Positions 7,293 through 15,905 of a stretch of 64,000 nucleotides of DNA are shown one piece after another. How positions within the stretch are numbered: the first letter of the stretch is position 1; each line of letters starts with the position of its first letter. Source of the DNA: Plantactinospora sp. BC1 (GTDB lineage: Bacteria > Actinomycetota > Actinomycetes > Mycobacteriales > Micromonosporaceae); the NCBI RefSeq assembly GCF_003030345.1, contig NZ_CP028158.1:3410001-3474000 (forward strand), read 5' to 3'. The translations under genes were made by a program, and so were the position numbers. A model generated the notes under the pieces. It was not told the DNA's origin, made no database searches, and saw nothing but the letters and a program-made list of their open reading frames with translations.

Positions 7293-7330
7293 AGGCTATT
7301 CCTCCTCCCGGCGCGAGGGCAAACGAATTA
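7293..7330 (-). promoter_or_regulatory. Candidate whiB7 promoter (two alternatives)
   Basis: Alternative 1: -10 TAATTC (7325-7330), which would include both leader ORFs. Alternative 2: -35 TTGCCC (7317-7322) preceded by the AT-rich AATT (7326-7329) and -10 TAGCCT (7293-7298), spacing 18. The latter fits the WhiB7 autoregulation pattern but would exclude leader ORF 1. Confidence 0.3.
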
Positions 7331-7379
7331 CGGCGAGAGTTCGGAACTTTCTTCCGCCACCCGTCGACGCCCCCTCGGC

Positions 7380-9551
7380 TCAGCCCGGCGCCGGCTCGGT
7401 CGGCTCCTCCGTCAAGAGCACGTCCTGCACGCCGACACCGCTGATCAGGGCGAGCACCGCGTCGCCGTAGAGGGCGACCTTGCGCGGGCCGATCCCGGCG
7501 ATGGCCAGCAGCTCCGCCGGCCGGCCGGGACGGCGTTCGGCGAGCGCGAGCAGGGTGGCGTCGGTGAAGACGACGTACGCGGGGACCTTCTGCGCCCCGG
7601 CGACCCGGGCCCGCCAGTCGCGCAGCCGGTCGAGCAACTCCTCGTCCAGGTCGGACGGGCAGGTGGCGCAGCGGCCGAGTTTCCGGTCCGCGCCGGCCAG
7701 CAGGGTCGCCCCGCAGACCCGGCAGGAGACGACCTGGGTACGCCGACGGTCGGGTTTCCGACTCCCGCCGGACGCCTCGACGGTGCGACCACCACCGCCG
7801 GAACGCTCGAACTGCGGCAGGAACCGGCACGGCCGCCTGGCCCGACCACCGGGCGAACGCGCCGAGGCGTACGACAGCCAGAGCCAGTGGCGGGCCCGGG
7901 TCACCCCGACGTAGAGCAGCCGGCGCTCCTCCTCCAGCTGTTCGGCCGTCTTCGCGTAGCTGGTCGGCAGCGTGCCGTCGGAGAGCCCGACCAGGAACAC
8001 CGCGTCCCACTCCAGCCCCTTCGCCGAGTGCAGGGACGCCAGCGTCACGCCCTCGACCGTCGGCACGTGCTGTGCGGCGGCCCGCCGGCCCAGCTCGGCA
8101 CAGAAGTCCGCCAGCGACACCGGCCGCTCGACCGAGGCAGCCTCGCCGAGCGGCAGTACCACCGGGGTCGCCGCGTACTCCTCGGCGAGCTGGACCAGGG
8201 CGGCCAGCGCCTCCCAGCTCTCCCGGGCGGTGCCACCGGGCGGGGGCCGGTCGGGCGCCCAACCGACCGCCGACAGTGCCTCCACCACGGCCGGGACCAG
8301 CGGCGTCCCCCCCGGCGTCGAGCGGGTCGCGGAGCGGAGCGCGACCAGCGCCTGCCGGACCTCGGGCCGCTCGAAGAAGCGCTCGGCGCCCTGGACCTGG
8401 TACGGCACCTCCGCCTCGGCGAGCGCCTTCTCGTACGCCTCGGACTGCGCGTTGGTCCGGAACAGCACGGCGATCTCCCGGGCCGGCGTGCCGGCGGCGA
8501 TCAGGTCGCGACAGCGCACCGCCACGGCGGCGGCCTCGGCCGGCTCGTCCGGGAAGATCCGCAGATCAGGCTCGGGGCCCGGCGGCCGCTGCCCGTGAAG
8601 TTCCAGCCGCAGCCGTGCCTCGGCACCCCGAGCCTGCCGGATCACCGCGTTGGCGAGCCCGACCACCTGCGGCGTCGAGCGGTAGTCCCGGACCAGCCGG
8701 ACCACCACCGCGTCCCGGTGCTGGCGGGGAAAGTCGATCAGGTACGCCGAGGTGGCACCGGTGAACGAATAGATCGTCTGGCTGGCGTCGCCGACCACGG
8801 TCAGGTCGTCCCGGCCGCCCAGCCAGGCGTCCAGCAGCCGCTGCTGGAGCGGGTTGACGTCCTGGTACTCGTCGACCACGAAGTGTCGGTACTGTGCCCG
8901 GATCTGCTCGGCGACGTCCGGGTGCTCCTCGATCCCCCACACCGCGGCCCGGAGCATGTCCTCGAAGTCGATCACGCCGTTGGCCCGCTTGACCTTCTCG
9001 TAGCCGGCGTAGACCTCGGCCACCCTGGCCGGGTCGTGCGGCGTCTCGCGCAGCGCCTTGGCCGCCGCGACGACGTACTCCCCCGGCTCGATCAGGGACG
9101 ACTTGGCCCACTCGATCTCGCCGGCCAGGTCCCGCGCGGCGGCCCGGTCGGTGCGCAGCCCGGCCCGGGCGGCGGCCAGGGTGACCAGCCGGACCTTGCT
9201 GTCCAGCAGCTCGGGCATCTCCCGGCCGGCGAGCAGTCGGGAGGCGAAGTAGCGGACCTGGCGCAGCGCGGCACCGTGGAAGGTCCGGGCCTGCACCCCC
9301 GGTACGCCGAGCGCGCCGAGCCGGGCCCGCAGCTCGGCGGCGGCCCGGGCGGTGAAGGTGACCGCGAGCACGTGCCGGGCGGCGACCTCGCCGGCCGTCA
9401 CCCGGTACGCGATCCGGTGCGTGATCGCCCGGGTCTTCCCGGTGCCGGCGCCGGCCAGGATGCAGACCGGCCCGGCCGGAGCGGTCACGGCGGTGCGCTG
9501 CTCCGGGTCGAGTCCGGCCAGGATCCGTTCCACGCGCGAGTCAGCCACCAC
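7380..9551 (-). CDS. uvrD2: UvrD2-type superfamily 1 DNA helicase
   Basis: 723 residues. Walker A GAGTGKT is at 34-40; motif Ia TFTARAA, motif II VVDEYQDVN, motif III GDASQTIYSFTGA, motif IV RDYRST, motif V LASLHSAKGLEWD and motif VI LLYVGVTRAR follow in order. The C-terminus carries a tetracysteine cluster (C610, C613, C628, C631) and an HRDC domain (about 634-705, including AIAGIGPRKVALYGD). That is the architecture of mycobacterial UvrD2, an essential DNA-dependent ATPase and helicase. It lies upstream of whiB7 on the same strand and divergent from the mycoredoxin gene. Confidence 0.95.
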   Translation of the reverse strand: MVADSRVERILAGLDPEQRTAVTAPAGPVCILAGAGTGKTRAITHRIAYRVTAGEVAARHVLAVTFTARAAAELRARLGALGVPGVQARTFHGAALRQVRYFASRLLAGREMPELLDSKVRLVTLAAARAGLRTDRAAARDLAGEIEWAKSSLIEPGEYVVAAAKALRETPHDPARVAEVYAGYEKVKRANGVIDFEDMLRAAVWGIEEHPDVAEQIRAQYRHFVVDEYQDVNPLQQRLLDAWLGGRDDLTVVGDASQTIYSFTGATSAYLIDFPRQHRDAVVVRLVRDYRSTPQVVGLANAVIRQARGAEARLRLELHGQRPPGPEPDLRIFPDEPAEAAAVAVRCRDLIAAGTPAREIAVLFRTNAQSEAYEKALAEAEVPYQVQGAERFFERPEVRQALVALRSATRSTPGGTPLVPAVVEALSAVGWAPDRPPPGGTARESWEALAALVQLAEEYAATPVVLPLGEAASVERPVSLADFCAELGRRAAAQHVPTVEGVTLASLHSAKGLEWDAVFLVGLSDGTLPTSYAKTAEQLEEERRLLYVGVTRARHWLWLSYASARSPGGRARRPCRFLPQFERSGGGGRTVEASGGSRKPDRRRTQVVSCRVCGATLLAGADRKLGRCATCPSDLDEELLDRLRDWRARVAGAQKVPAYVVFTDATLLALAERRPGRPAELLAIAGIGPRKVALYGDAVLALISGVGVQDVLLTEEPTEPAPG

Positions 9552-9689
9552 AGGTAGGAATCATGGCAGCCCCTCCCGACGTTGCACCTTTAGCCTGTGC
9601 GATCGGCAACCCGTCCGATCCGACGCCCGACCGGGCCGAACCGGTCTGGCCAGGCCGGGAAACGACTGAGCACCGCGGAGGTCTCGACG

Positions 9690-9935
9690 ATGTTGACGAT
9701 GTATTCCACGTCCTGGTGCGGCTACTGCCACCGGCTCAGGTCACAGCTTGACCGGGAGGGCATCGGCTACACGGTGGTGGACATCGAGCAGGATCTGGCC
9801 GCCGCGGAGTACGTGATGAGCGTCAACGGCGGCAACCAGACGGTGCCGACGGTGCGGTTCGACGACGGCTCGGCCCTGACCAACCCGTCGATCGTCGACG
9901 TCAAGAAGCACCTGGCCGCGCTCGCCGGAAGCTGA
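9690..9935 (+). CDS. Mycoredoxin (glutaredoxin-like)
   Basis: 81 residues from the ATG at 9690, which has GGAGG upstream; the frame is open further upstream but homology starts here. Active site WCGYC (C10, C13), cis-proline motif TVP (51-53) and a downstream GSALTNPS segment define the mycoredoxin/NrdH-like fold. Mycoredoxins reduce mycothiol-mixed disulfides in the cytosol of actinobacteria. It is divergent from uvrD2, as in mycobacteria (Rv3198A, from memory). A hairpin terminator follows. Confidence 0.92.
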   Translation: MLTMYSTSWCGYCHRLRSQLDREGIGYTVVDIEQDLAAAEYVMSVNGGNQTVPTVRFDDGSALTNPSIVDVKKHLAALAGS

Positions 9936-9941
9936 CCGGGT

Positions 9942-9972
9942 CGGCGGTGGGCCCGGCGCGGGCCCACCGCCG
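9942..9972. terminator. Bidirectional hairpin between mycoredoxin and MFS genes
   Basis: A perfect 13-bp stem (9942-9954 with 9960-9972) around a 5-nt loop, located between two convergent genes. There is no T-run on either side. Confidence 0.65.
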
Positions 9973-9994
9973 CACGGTCCGTTCGACGGGGCGC

Positions 9995-11323
9995 TCAGCG
10001 CGGCCGGGATCCCGAGGTCGGCGACGCCTCCGCCGAGGGCGACGCCTCCGCCGAGCCGGCGACCGGCGGTACGTCGGGCAGGATCACGTCCGGCGCCGGT
10101 ACGTTCGGCGCGACGTCGGAGCGGGTCGCCGTACCCGGGGCGGGTGGTGCGGAGAGGGCCCGCCCGGCCCAGAGGTACCCGGCCGCCATCGTCATCACCA
10201 CCGCGATCACCACGAAGAGCAGTCGGTAGTCGACGAAGCCGACCAGCAGCGCGCCGGTGCCGATCGAGATCGCCTGCGGGCCGCTGATCAGCGCCTCGGA
10301 GGCGGCGGCGACCCGGCCGAGCAGCGGGCCCGGGGTGCGGCGCTGGATCAGCGTGTTCAGCCCGACGAAGGCGATCGGCAGGCCGAAGCCGAGCAGCACC
10401 AGGGCGACGAAGGCCAGCCAGATCGTCGGGTACGCCAGCAGCAGCGCACCGGGCGCGAAGAGCGCCACCCCGACGGCCAGCGCGGCCAGCTCGCCGAACC
10501 GGCGTACCACGGCCGGCGAGGAGAGCCCGCCGAGCACCCCGCCGATGCCCTGCACCGTGACCAGCACTCCCACGAAGCCCGGCTCCCGGCCCAGCCCCCG
10601 GTCCACGTACGCGAAGATCAGCGACTCGCTGAACCCCATCACCAGGACGGCCAGCGCGGCGCCGACGACCGCCCGGCGCAGCGCCGGCTCGCCGACCATG
10701 TGCCGCAGCCCCGCCCCGACCTCGGTCACCCAGCGGAGCTGGGCCGGGCCGGGCGTCCGCTCGGCGATCCGCAGCGCGGAGACCGCACAGGCGGCGGCGA
10801 CGAACCCGATCATGCCGACCGTCGGCAGCGTCCAGCCGCCCGCCCCGGTGTAGAGGGCCGCCCCGGCCAGTGGTCCGACCAGCCGGAGGCCCTGCTTGAC
10901 GGTCTGCAACGCGCCGTTCGCCTGGGCCATCAGCTCCTCGGGGACGATCTGTTTGATCAGCCCGTTCAGGGTCGCGCCGAGGGCGACGTAGGAGAGCCCG
11001 TACAGGGCACCGACGACGTAGATGATCCAGACGTCGGTACGGTCCCGGACCAGGAACAGCGGGGTGAGCATCACCGCCGTGACCAGGTTGGCGGCGAGGA
11101 AGAAGGGGCGGCGGCGGAACCGGTCGACCGCCCAGCCCACGATCGGGGCCAGCCCCATCGGCGCGACCATGGCGAAGATGGTGGCGCCGGCCATGCCGTC
11201 CGAGCCGGTCAGGTCCTTCACCCAGACGGCGAGCGCCAACAGCATGATCGACTCTGCCGTCATGCTGAACACCAGTCCGGCGAAGAGCAGCCGGAAGTCG
11301 GGGCGACGCAGGATGGTTCGCAT
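9995..11323 (-). CDS. MFS drug/siderophore exporter
   Basis: 442 residues from the internal ATG at 11323 (MRTILRRPDFRLLFAG, a typical MFS N-terminus); an upstream start at 11374 would add 17 residues without homology. Roughly 10-12 hydrophobic segments are visible, with the MFS loop VDRFRRRPFF between helices 2 and 3 and a GVLGGLSSPAVVRRFG segment at the start of the second half. The family resembles macrolide/enterobactin exporters (MFS_3). The last 45 residues are a Pro/Asp/Ser-rich cytosolic or periplasmic tail. The substrate is unknown; WhiB7 control is conceivable given proximity but no site was identified. Confidence 0.85.
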   Translation of the reverse strand: MRTILRRPDFRLLFAGLVFSMTAESIMLLALAVWVKDLTGSDGMAGATIFAMVAPMGLAPIVGWAVDRFRRRPFFLAANLVTAVMLTPLFLVRDRTDVWIIYVVGALYGLSYVALGATLNGLIKQIVPEELMAQANGALQTVKQGLRLVGPLAGAALYTGAGGWTLPTVGMIGFVAAACAVSALRIAERTPGPAQLRWVTEVGAGLRHMVGEPALRRAVVGAALAVLVMGFSESLIFAYVDRGLGREPGFVGVLVTVQGIGGVLGGLSSPAVVRRFGELAALAVGVALFAPGALLLAYPTIWLAFVALVLLGFGLPIAFVGLNTLIQRRTPGPLLGRVAAASEALISGPQAISIGTGALLVGFVDYRLLFVVIAVVMTMAAGYLWAGRALSAPPAPGTATRSDVAPNVPAPDVILPDVPPVAGSAEASPSAEASPTSGSRPR

Positions 11324-11730
11324 GCGAGGGGTCCCTTTCGAGGTGGCGGCGAGCCGCTCGGGGACCGCGGACACCCGGGTTCGACGTGCTCACCGCCGAC
11401 GGATGGGGTCGCCGGCGCCGGGTCGCCCGCGGCGGCTGTTCGCCGTACTGGTTGGGGCGCGTTCTCTGCTGGCGTACGGCGGGGGGTCGTGGTTGTGAGA
11501 ATTCGTCGCAGTCGATGGTGGCGGGGCGGCTGGTAGCGCTCGGAACTCGATCGGCTATCCGACGACAGGGGGGTGGAAGCGTCCCGGAAAGCCCCCTCCA
11601 TTTAGACACGCCGTTACCATTCGACGGCACGCCGTGAAGTACGAGCGGCATACTGGACCGCCGGGAGCGCGACCTGGACGGTCCGCACCTGCCCGGCGAC
11701 GGGCTCGACGGAAACGAGAGCGAGGATCCA
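11324..11730. other. Divergent region between MFS and XRE genes
   Basis: 407 bp without a credible gene. A -10-like CATACT at 11649-11654 points toward the XRE gene; its -35 is unclear. An AT-rich patch (CATTTAGACAC) lies near 11600. Nothing else is recognisable. Confidence 0.5.
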
Positions 11731-12705
11731 GTGCCTCCTGCTCAACCCAGCCCGATCCTGCGGCGGCGCAGGCTCGGCACGGAACTGCGCAAGCTGCGGG
11801 AGTCCGCCAAGCTCACCGGCGACCAGGTCATCGAGGCGGTGGGCTGGGCGTCGGCCTCCAAACTGTCCCGGCTGGAGAACGGCCGCAGCCGGCCCGACCT
11901 GCGCGACGTCCTCGACCTGCTGGACCTCTACAAGGTCACCGGGGCGCTGCGCGACGAACTGACCGCGATCACCAACGAGGCCGGCGACATCCGGGGCTGG
12001 CTGCGCTCGTACGCGACGATGACGCCCCGGCAGCGCGGTTACGCCGAGCTGGAGGCGGGCTGTGCGGAGATCCGCGAGTACAGCCCGGTGATCGTGCCCG
12101 GCCTGTTGCAGAGCAAGGGCTACGTCAACCTGCGCATCCTCTCCTCCCGGCAGCTCGTGGACGACCCCGACAGCGACGACACCGAGGATGCCGAGACCGA
12201 GGTGGCGGCCCGGATGGCCCGGCAGTCGCTGCTCACCCGCGAGGTCGAGCCGCCCCGCTACCACGCGGTGATCGAGGAGGCGGCGCTCGGCGGCCGGGCC
12301 GGGCCGCGCGAGGTGCTGCGGGCCCAGCTGATCCAGCTGCGCAAGCTCGCCGGACTGCCCAACGTGACGCTCCAGGTCCTCCCCACCGAGCAGACCATCG
12401 CGGACTGGTACCTGCCGCACACCGGGTTCTCGCTCTACCGCTTCGCCGAGCCGCAGGACCCGGAGACGCTCGCGATCGAGGGGCTGGCCACCAACCTGAT
12501 GGTGACCGATCCCAAGGAGATCGCCACCTACTCGATGGTCTTCGAGTGGCTCCAGGACGCGGCGCTGAGTCCGGAGGAGACGATCACCTGGTTCGCCGAG
12601 ACGGCGGCACAGCGCTCGTCGGCTCCCCGGAAGCCGGCCAGCCGCGACCCGGGAATGCCGCCCACCCAGCGCAGTCGCCGCTCCGGACGGCTGACCGAGC
12701 AGTAG
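11731..12705 (+). CDS. XRE-family regulator with DUF5753 domain
   Basis: 324 residues with a GTG start after a GAGGA-type site. The N-terminal HTH (ELRKLRESAKLTGDQVIEAV, then ASASKLSRLENGRSRPDL, residues 18-58) is followed by DUF5753 (about 95-285), including PGLLQSKGYVNLRI and LPNVTLQVLPTEQ. These regulators are abundant in actinomycetes, usually paired with a small DUF397 protein; no DUF397 gene is adjacent. Targets are unknown. A strong terminator follows at 12816. Confidence 0.9.
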   Translation: MPPAQPSPILRRRRLGTELRKLRESAKLTGDQVIEAVGWASASKLSRLENGRSRPDLRDVLDLLDLYKVTGALRDELTAITNEAGDIRGWLRSYATMTPRQRGYAELEAGCAEIREYSPVIVPGLLQSKGYVNLRILSSRQLVDDPDSDDTEDAETEVAARMARQSLLTREVEPPRYHAVIEEAALGGRAGPREVLRAQLIQLRKLAGLPNVTLQVLPTEQTIADWYLPHTGFSLYRFAEPQDPETLAIEGLATNLMVTDPKEIATYSMVFEWLQDAALSPEETITWFAETAAQRSSAPRKPASRDPGMPPTQRSRRSGRLTEQ

Positions 12706-12815
12706 TTCGCCCCCCGATCCGACCCCGGGGCGCCGCCGTGTTCGACGGCGACTCCGGGTTCGGTGTCACGGCCGATCCTGGCGCTTCCGCCGGTGCCGTA
12801 CGGATCCGGGTTCCG

Positions 12816-12848
12816 AGCCGCCGGCTCCCGACGTGGGAGCCGGCGGCT
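12816..12848 (+). terminator. Terminator after XRE gene
   Basis: A perfect 14-bp stem (12816-12829 with 12835-12848) around the loop GACGT; the following sequence is TCGTCGT, so the T-tract is weak. Confidence 0.7.
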
Positions 12849-13017
12849 TCGTCGTACGTCGCGGCGGAGCTGACCCTGCGTGTCGGCCGGCGGCGCCCTG
12901 ACCTCCCGGCCGCCCAAGGGATGTTGACCCTGTGTCACCTGATCGGACGAGCAACTACTCCAATCGGCGCGTTTCACTTGCCCACCGGCCAGGAATGGGT
13001 GAACATAACCCGAGGGG

Positions 13018-13050
13018 ACGTGGAAGTTCCACGTAATGACTTCGTTAGGT
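13018..13050 (+). promoter_or_regulatory. Promoter with overlapping palindromic operator
   Basis: ACGTGGAAGTTCCACGT (13018-13034) is a palindrome with 8-bp arms around one central base. A -35-like TGGAAG (13021-13026) lies inside it, and TTAGGT (13045-13050) 18 bp further on is a plausible -10. The start codon of the next gene is 43 bp downstream. The binding protein is unknown; the upstream XRE protein is one candidate. Confidence 0.5.
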
Positions 13051-13092
13051 AATCGCAGGATCATCGTCCGTCACCGGCCTTCGGAGACACCC

Positions 13093-13476
13093 ATGCGGTT
13101 TCTAATCGTTCGCACGGATATCCGTGCCGCCGCTGATGACGAGTTGGCCGCTGCCTGGGCGCAGGGGGAGCGCCTCCGCGACGAACAGACCTCTCCGGAA
13201 CAGCGCCGTCAGATCGTCCGCGCCGAGGACCGGGACGCCGCCCTGCTGCTCGCCCGGGCACTGTCCAGTGTGGGCGCGGTGCGGTCCGGGCGCCAGCGGG
13301 TCAAGGTGGTGCCGGTGGGTGAGCCCGACCGGCGGCACCGCAACCAGCCGTTCCGGGACCGGACCGCCGACCGGGTCCTGCCCGTGGACGCACCCGGACC
13401 GGGCCCGGTCGAGTTCGGCCCGCCGACAGTCGACCCGCAACCCAGGAACCTCGGCCCACAGTCGAGGTTCGGCTAG
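13093..13476 (+). CDS. Hypothetical protein with Lys/Arg-rich body and Pro-rich tail
   Basis: 127 residues from the ATG at 13093 (CGGAGA upstream). The first 75 residues are compact and charged, with RAEDRDAALLLARALSSVGAV; the remainder is Pro-rich and probably disordered. No membrane segment, cysteine pair or known domain was recognised. It has its own promoter with a strong palindrome, so it is likely regulated. Confidence 0.6.
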   Translation: MRFLIVRTDIRAAADDELAAAWAQGERLRDEQTSPEQRRQIVRAEDRDAALLLARALSSVGAVRSGRQRVKVVPVGEPDRRHRNQPFRDRTADRVLPVDAPGPGPVEFGPPTVDPQPRNLGPQSRFG

Positions 13477-13545
13477 ACGACCGTCGTCGACCGGGGTGGC
13501 GTCCCCCGCCACGCACCATGCCTGACCCGGCAACGACGGCCTATG

Positions 13546-13591
13546 ATCTTGGCCCGTGATCGTCGCGGCAACGACGCTCGCGGGCCAAGAT
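13546..13591. terminator. Bidirectional terminator-like hairpin
   Basis: An outer 11-bp stem (ATCTTGGCCCG with CGGGCCAAGAT) plus an inner CGTCG/CGACG pair, followed by TTTG on the plus strand. It lies between two convergent genes. Confidence 0.7.
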
Positions 13592-13611
13592 TTGTGCGGA
13601 ACGCTCCCGGG

Positions 13612-14583
13612 CTACCGGGCATCCTCCAGCCAGCTCCGGATCAGGAACAACGCGATCGACGACGGCGGTGGCAGCGCCAACCGCAGCCCGTCACCGACCT
13701 CGACCGCCTCCCCGGCCAGCACCGTGGCGATCTCCCGCCGGCTGAACCAACCCGCGTGCGCGATCTCCGCCGGGTCCAGCCGGATCGGCCGGTCCGGGTC
13801 GGCGAGAGCGAAGAAACCCAGCATCAGCGAGGCCGGAAACGGCCAGGACTGGCTGGCGACGTACCCGATGTGATGCGGGACGAGGCCGACCTCCTCGGTG
13901 ACCTCCCGGACCACCGCGTCCTCGGCCGACTCCCCCGGCTCGACGTAGCCGGCCAGGCAGGAATACCGGCGCAGCCCCCGCTCCGAGCGCCAGGCCGCGT
14001 TGTTGCCGAGCAGGCACCGCCCGCCGGGACCGGAGACCCCGTCGTGCACCAGCACGATCATCGCCGGATCGGTACGCGGCCAGAGCTGGTTGCCCGCCTC
14101 GTCCCGCCGGGACCAGCCGGCGTCCCCGACCACGGTGGACAGACCCGTCAGTGACGAGTACAGGTGCCGGGCGTGCCAGTTGGCCAGCGCCACCGCCGTG
14201 GTGAAGAGGCCGGCGTCCCGGTCGCTGAGCAGGTGCCCGACCTCGCGCAGGTTCGCCGGCCGGGTGCCGGCCAGCTCCGGCAGCGGCGCGTCGACCGCGA
14301 AGACCGGTACCCCGTCCGGCTCGACGCCGAGGAAGAGCCGGGCGGCCGGCGCGCTCTCCGCGGCCGCGTCCGGACCGAGCAGAACCAGCTCCGGCCTGCC
14401 ACCGGCCGAACCGACCAGGCTCCGGCCGCCGTTCGCCACGTCCACCACCAACACCCGGGCCCGCTGCCACGCCTCGGCCAACCAGCCCGGGTCGGTACGC
14501 CGGTGCGCGGCCCGGTCGAGCGTGGACCGGGCCAGCGGCGGATGACCCGCCGGCAGGTCCGTCGGCGGTGGACCGGAGGTCAC
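13612..14583 (-). CDS. nudC: NudC-type NAD(+) pyrophosphatase, zinc ribbon lost
   Basis: 323 residues. The Nudix box starts GYVEPGESAEDAVVREVTEE at 212-231 and ends VGL. It is followed by SQSWPFPASLM (244-254), the motif that distinguishes NudC (NADH pyrophosphatase / NAD-cap decapping) from other Nudix enzymes. The region between the N-terminal domain and the Nudix fold, where E. coli NudC has a four-Cys zinc ribbon, here reads WHARHLYSS then WSRRDEAGNQLWPRT (136-170) and has no cysteine. The gene overlaps the upstream M16 gene by 4 nt, so it is the last gene of a three-gene unit with the peptidase pair. Cytosolic. Confidence 0.92.
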   Translation of the reverse strand: MTSGPPPTDLPAGHPPLARSTLDRAAHRRTDPGWLAEAWQRARVLVVDVANGGRSLVGSAGGRPELVLLGPDAAAESAPAARLFLGVEPDGVPVFAVDAPLPELAGTRPANLREVGHLLSDRDAGLFTTAVALANWHARHLYSSLTGLSTVVGDAGWSRRDEAGNQLWPRTDPAMIVLVHDGVSGPGGRCLLGNNAAWRSERGLRRYSCLAGYVEPGESAEDAVVREVTEEVGLVPHHIGYVASQSWPFPASLMLGFFALADPDRPIRLDPAEIAHAGWFSRREIATVLAGEAVEVGDGLRLALPPPSSIALFLIRSWLEDAR

Positions 14584-15905
14584 GATCCCGCGGCCTCGGT
14601 CCGGACCGGTCCCAGCACACCCAGCGGACCCTCCACCTGGCCGGCGTCGCCGAGCACCACCGTGGCCGCCCGGGCCGGAGCCAGATATTTCGCCGCCGCC
14701 GTCGCCACGTCGTCCCGGGTCACCTTCGCCAACCGGGCCGCGTGCTCGGCCAGGAACTCCAGGCGCAGTCCGGAACCGGCGTACGAGCTGGCCACCGCCG
14801 CCAGCCCGGCCTGGGTCGAGATGCCGAGTTGGAGGGTACCGAGCGCGTACTGCCGGGCCTGCTCCAGCTCGTCCTCCTTCGGCGGCAGCGAGGCCAGCCG
14901 GCCCAGCTCGTAGACCGTCTCCAGCAGTGCCGGCCCGGTCACCTCGGTCGCCACCTCGGCGGAGACCATCAGCGTGGAACCGGCGACGGCGTGCTCGATC
15001 GACGAGTGCGGCCCGTACGTGTAGCCCTTGTCCTCCCGGATGTTCTCCACCCAGCGGGACGAGAAGTAGCCGCCGAAGACCAGGTTGGCCAGTTGCAGCG
15101 CGGCATGGTCGGGATGGGTGCGCGGCACCGCCGGCAGCGCCAGCCGGACCGACGACTGCACCGAACCGGGCCGGTCCACCAGCAGCAGCGGCCCCGGCTC
15201 CAGCGCCGGGATCGGCGGCAGCTCACCCGGCGCGCCGTCCCCGGTCCAGCCGCCGAGGGCCCGCTCCGCCGCGTCCAGCACCTTTGCCGGCTGTACGTCG
15301 CCGACCAGCAGCAGGATCGCCCCGGTCGGGCGTACCCGGGCGGCGTGCAGGCTGCGCAGCGCCGCCGGCCGGACCGCCTCGATCTGCTCCGGTTCCGGAG
15401 TCTGCACCGAGTACGGGTGCTTGCCGTAGATCCGCTTCAGCAGCGCCCTCCGGACCAGGTACGCCGGCAGGCTCTGCGCCATCCGGATCCCGTTGACCAT
15501 CCGGGCCCGCTCGGTGGCGACCTCGTCGCCCGGGTAGGTGGCGCCGGTCAGCACCTCGGCGAGCAGCTCCAACAGCCGGTCCAGGCCGGTGACCAGGCCG
15601 GTGCCCGAGACCAGCAACCGGTCGGAGTCGAGCGCGGTGGAGAGCCCGCCGCCCACCTTCTGCAACTCGGCGGCGATCTCCACGGAGGACATCGTGGCGG
15701 TGCCGGAGAGCAGGGTCTGCGACATCATCAGGCCCCGGGCCAGGTGCGCCCGGCCGAACGGCAGCCAGAGCCGCACCTCGACCAGCGGTACGGCCGGCCG
15801 GCGCAGGGCGATCACGGTCAGCCCGTTGGGCAGGGTGCGCTCCACCTCGCGGGGCAGCTTGAGCTTGCGGGTCGGCCCGAGCGCGGGCAGCGTACGGACA
15901 CTCAT
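14580..15905 (-). CDS. M16-family peptidase, non-catalytic subunit
   Basis: 441 residues. It has the M16 fold (RTLPNGLTVIALRRPAVPLVEVRLWLP) but lacks the HxxEH zinc motif. It keeps the substrate-binding R/Y element in the C-terminal half (NIREDKGYTYGPHS, about 311-324). Bacterial M16B enzymes work as heterodimers of one zinc subunit and one R/Y subunit, and the adjacent gene supplies the former. Start and stop overlap neighbours by 4 nt on both sides (ATGA), indicating coupled translation. Confidence 0.92.
   Translation of the reverse strand: MSVRTLPALGPTRKLKLPREVERTLPNGLTVIALRRPAVPLVEVRLWLPFGRAHLARGLMMSQTLLSGTATMSSVEIAAELQKVGGGLSTALDSDRLLVSGTGLVTGLDRLLELLAEVLTGATYPGDEVATERARMVNGIRMAQSLPAYLVRRALLKRIYGKHPYSVQTPEPEQIEAVRPAALRSLHAARVRPTGAILLLVGDVQPAKVLDAAERALGGWTGDGAPGELPPIPALEPGPLLLVDRPGSVQSSVRLALPAVPRTHPDHAALQLANLVFGGYFSSRWVENIREDKGYTYGPHSSIEHAVAGSTLMVSAEVATEVTGPALLETVYELGRLASLPPKEDELEQARQYALGTLQLGISTQAGLAAVASSYAGSGLRLEFLAEHAARLAKVTRDDVATAAAKYLAPARAATVVLGDAGQVEGPLGVLGPVRTEAAGS

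Larger units (their letters stand above)
12706..13092. other. Intergenic region with terminator and operator-like palindrome
   Basis: 387 bp. It contains the XRE terminator (12816-12848), then an AT-richer stretch with a perfect palindrome and promoter elements reading into the 13093 gene. No additional coding frame is supported. Confidence 0.6.
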
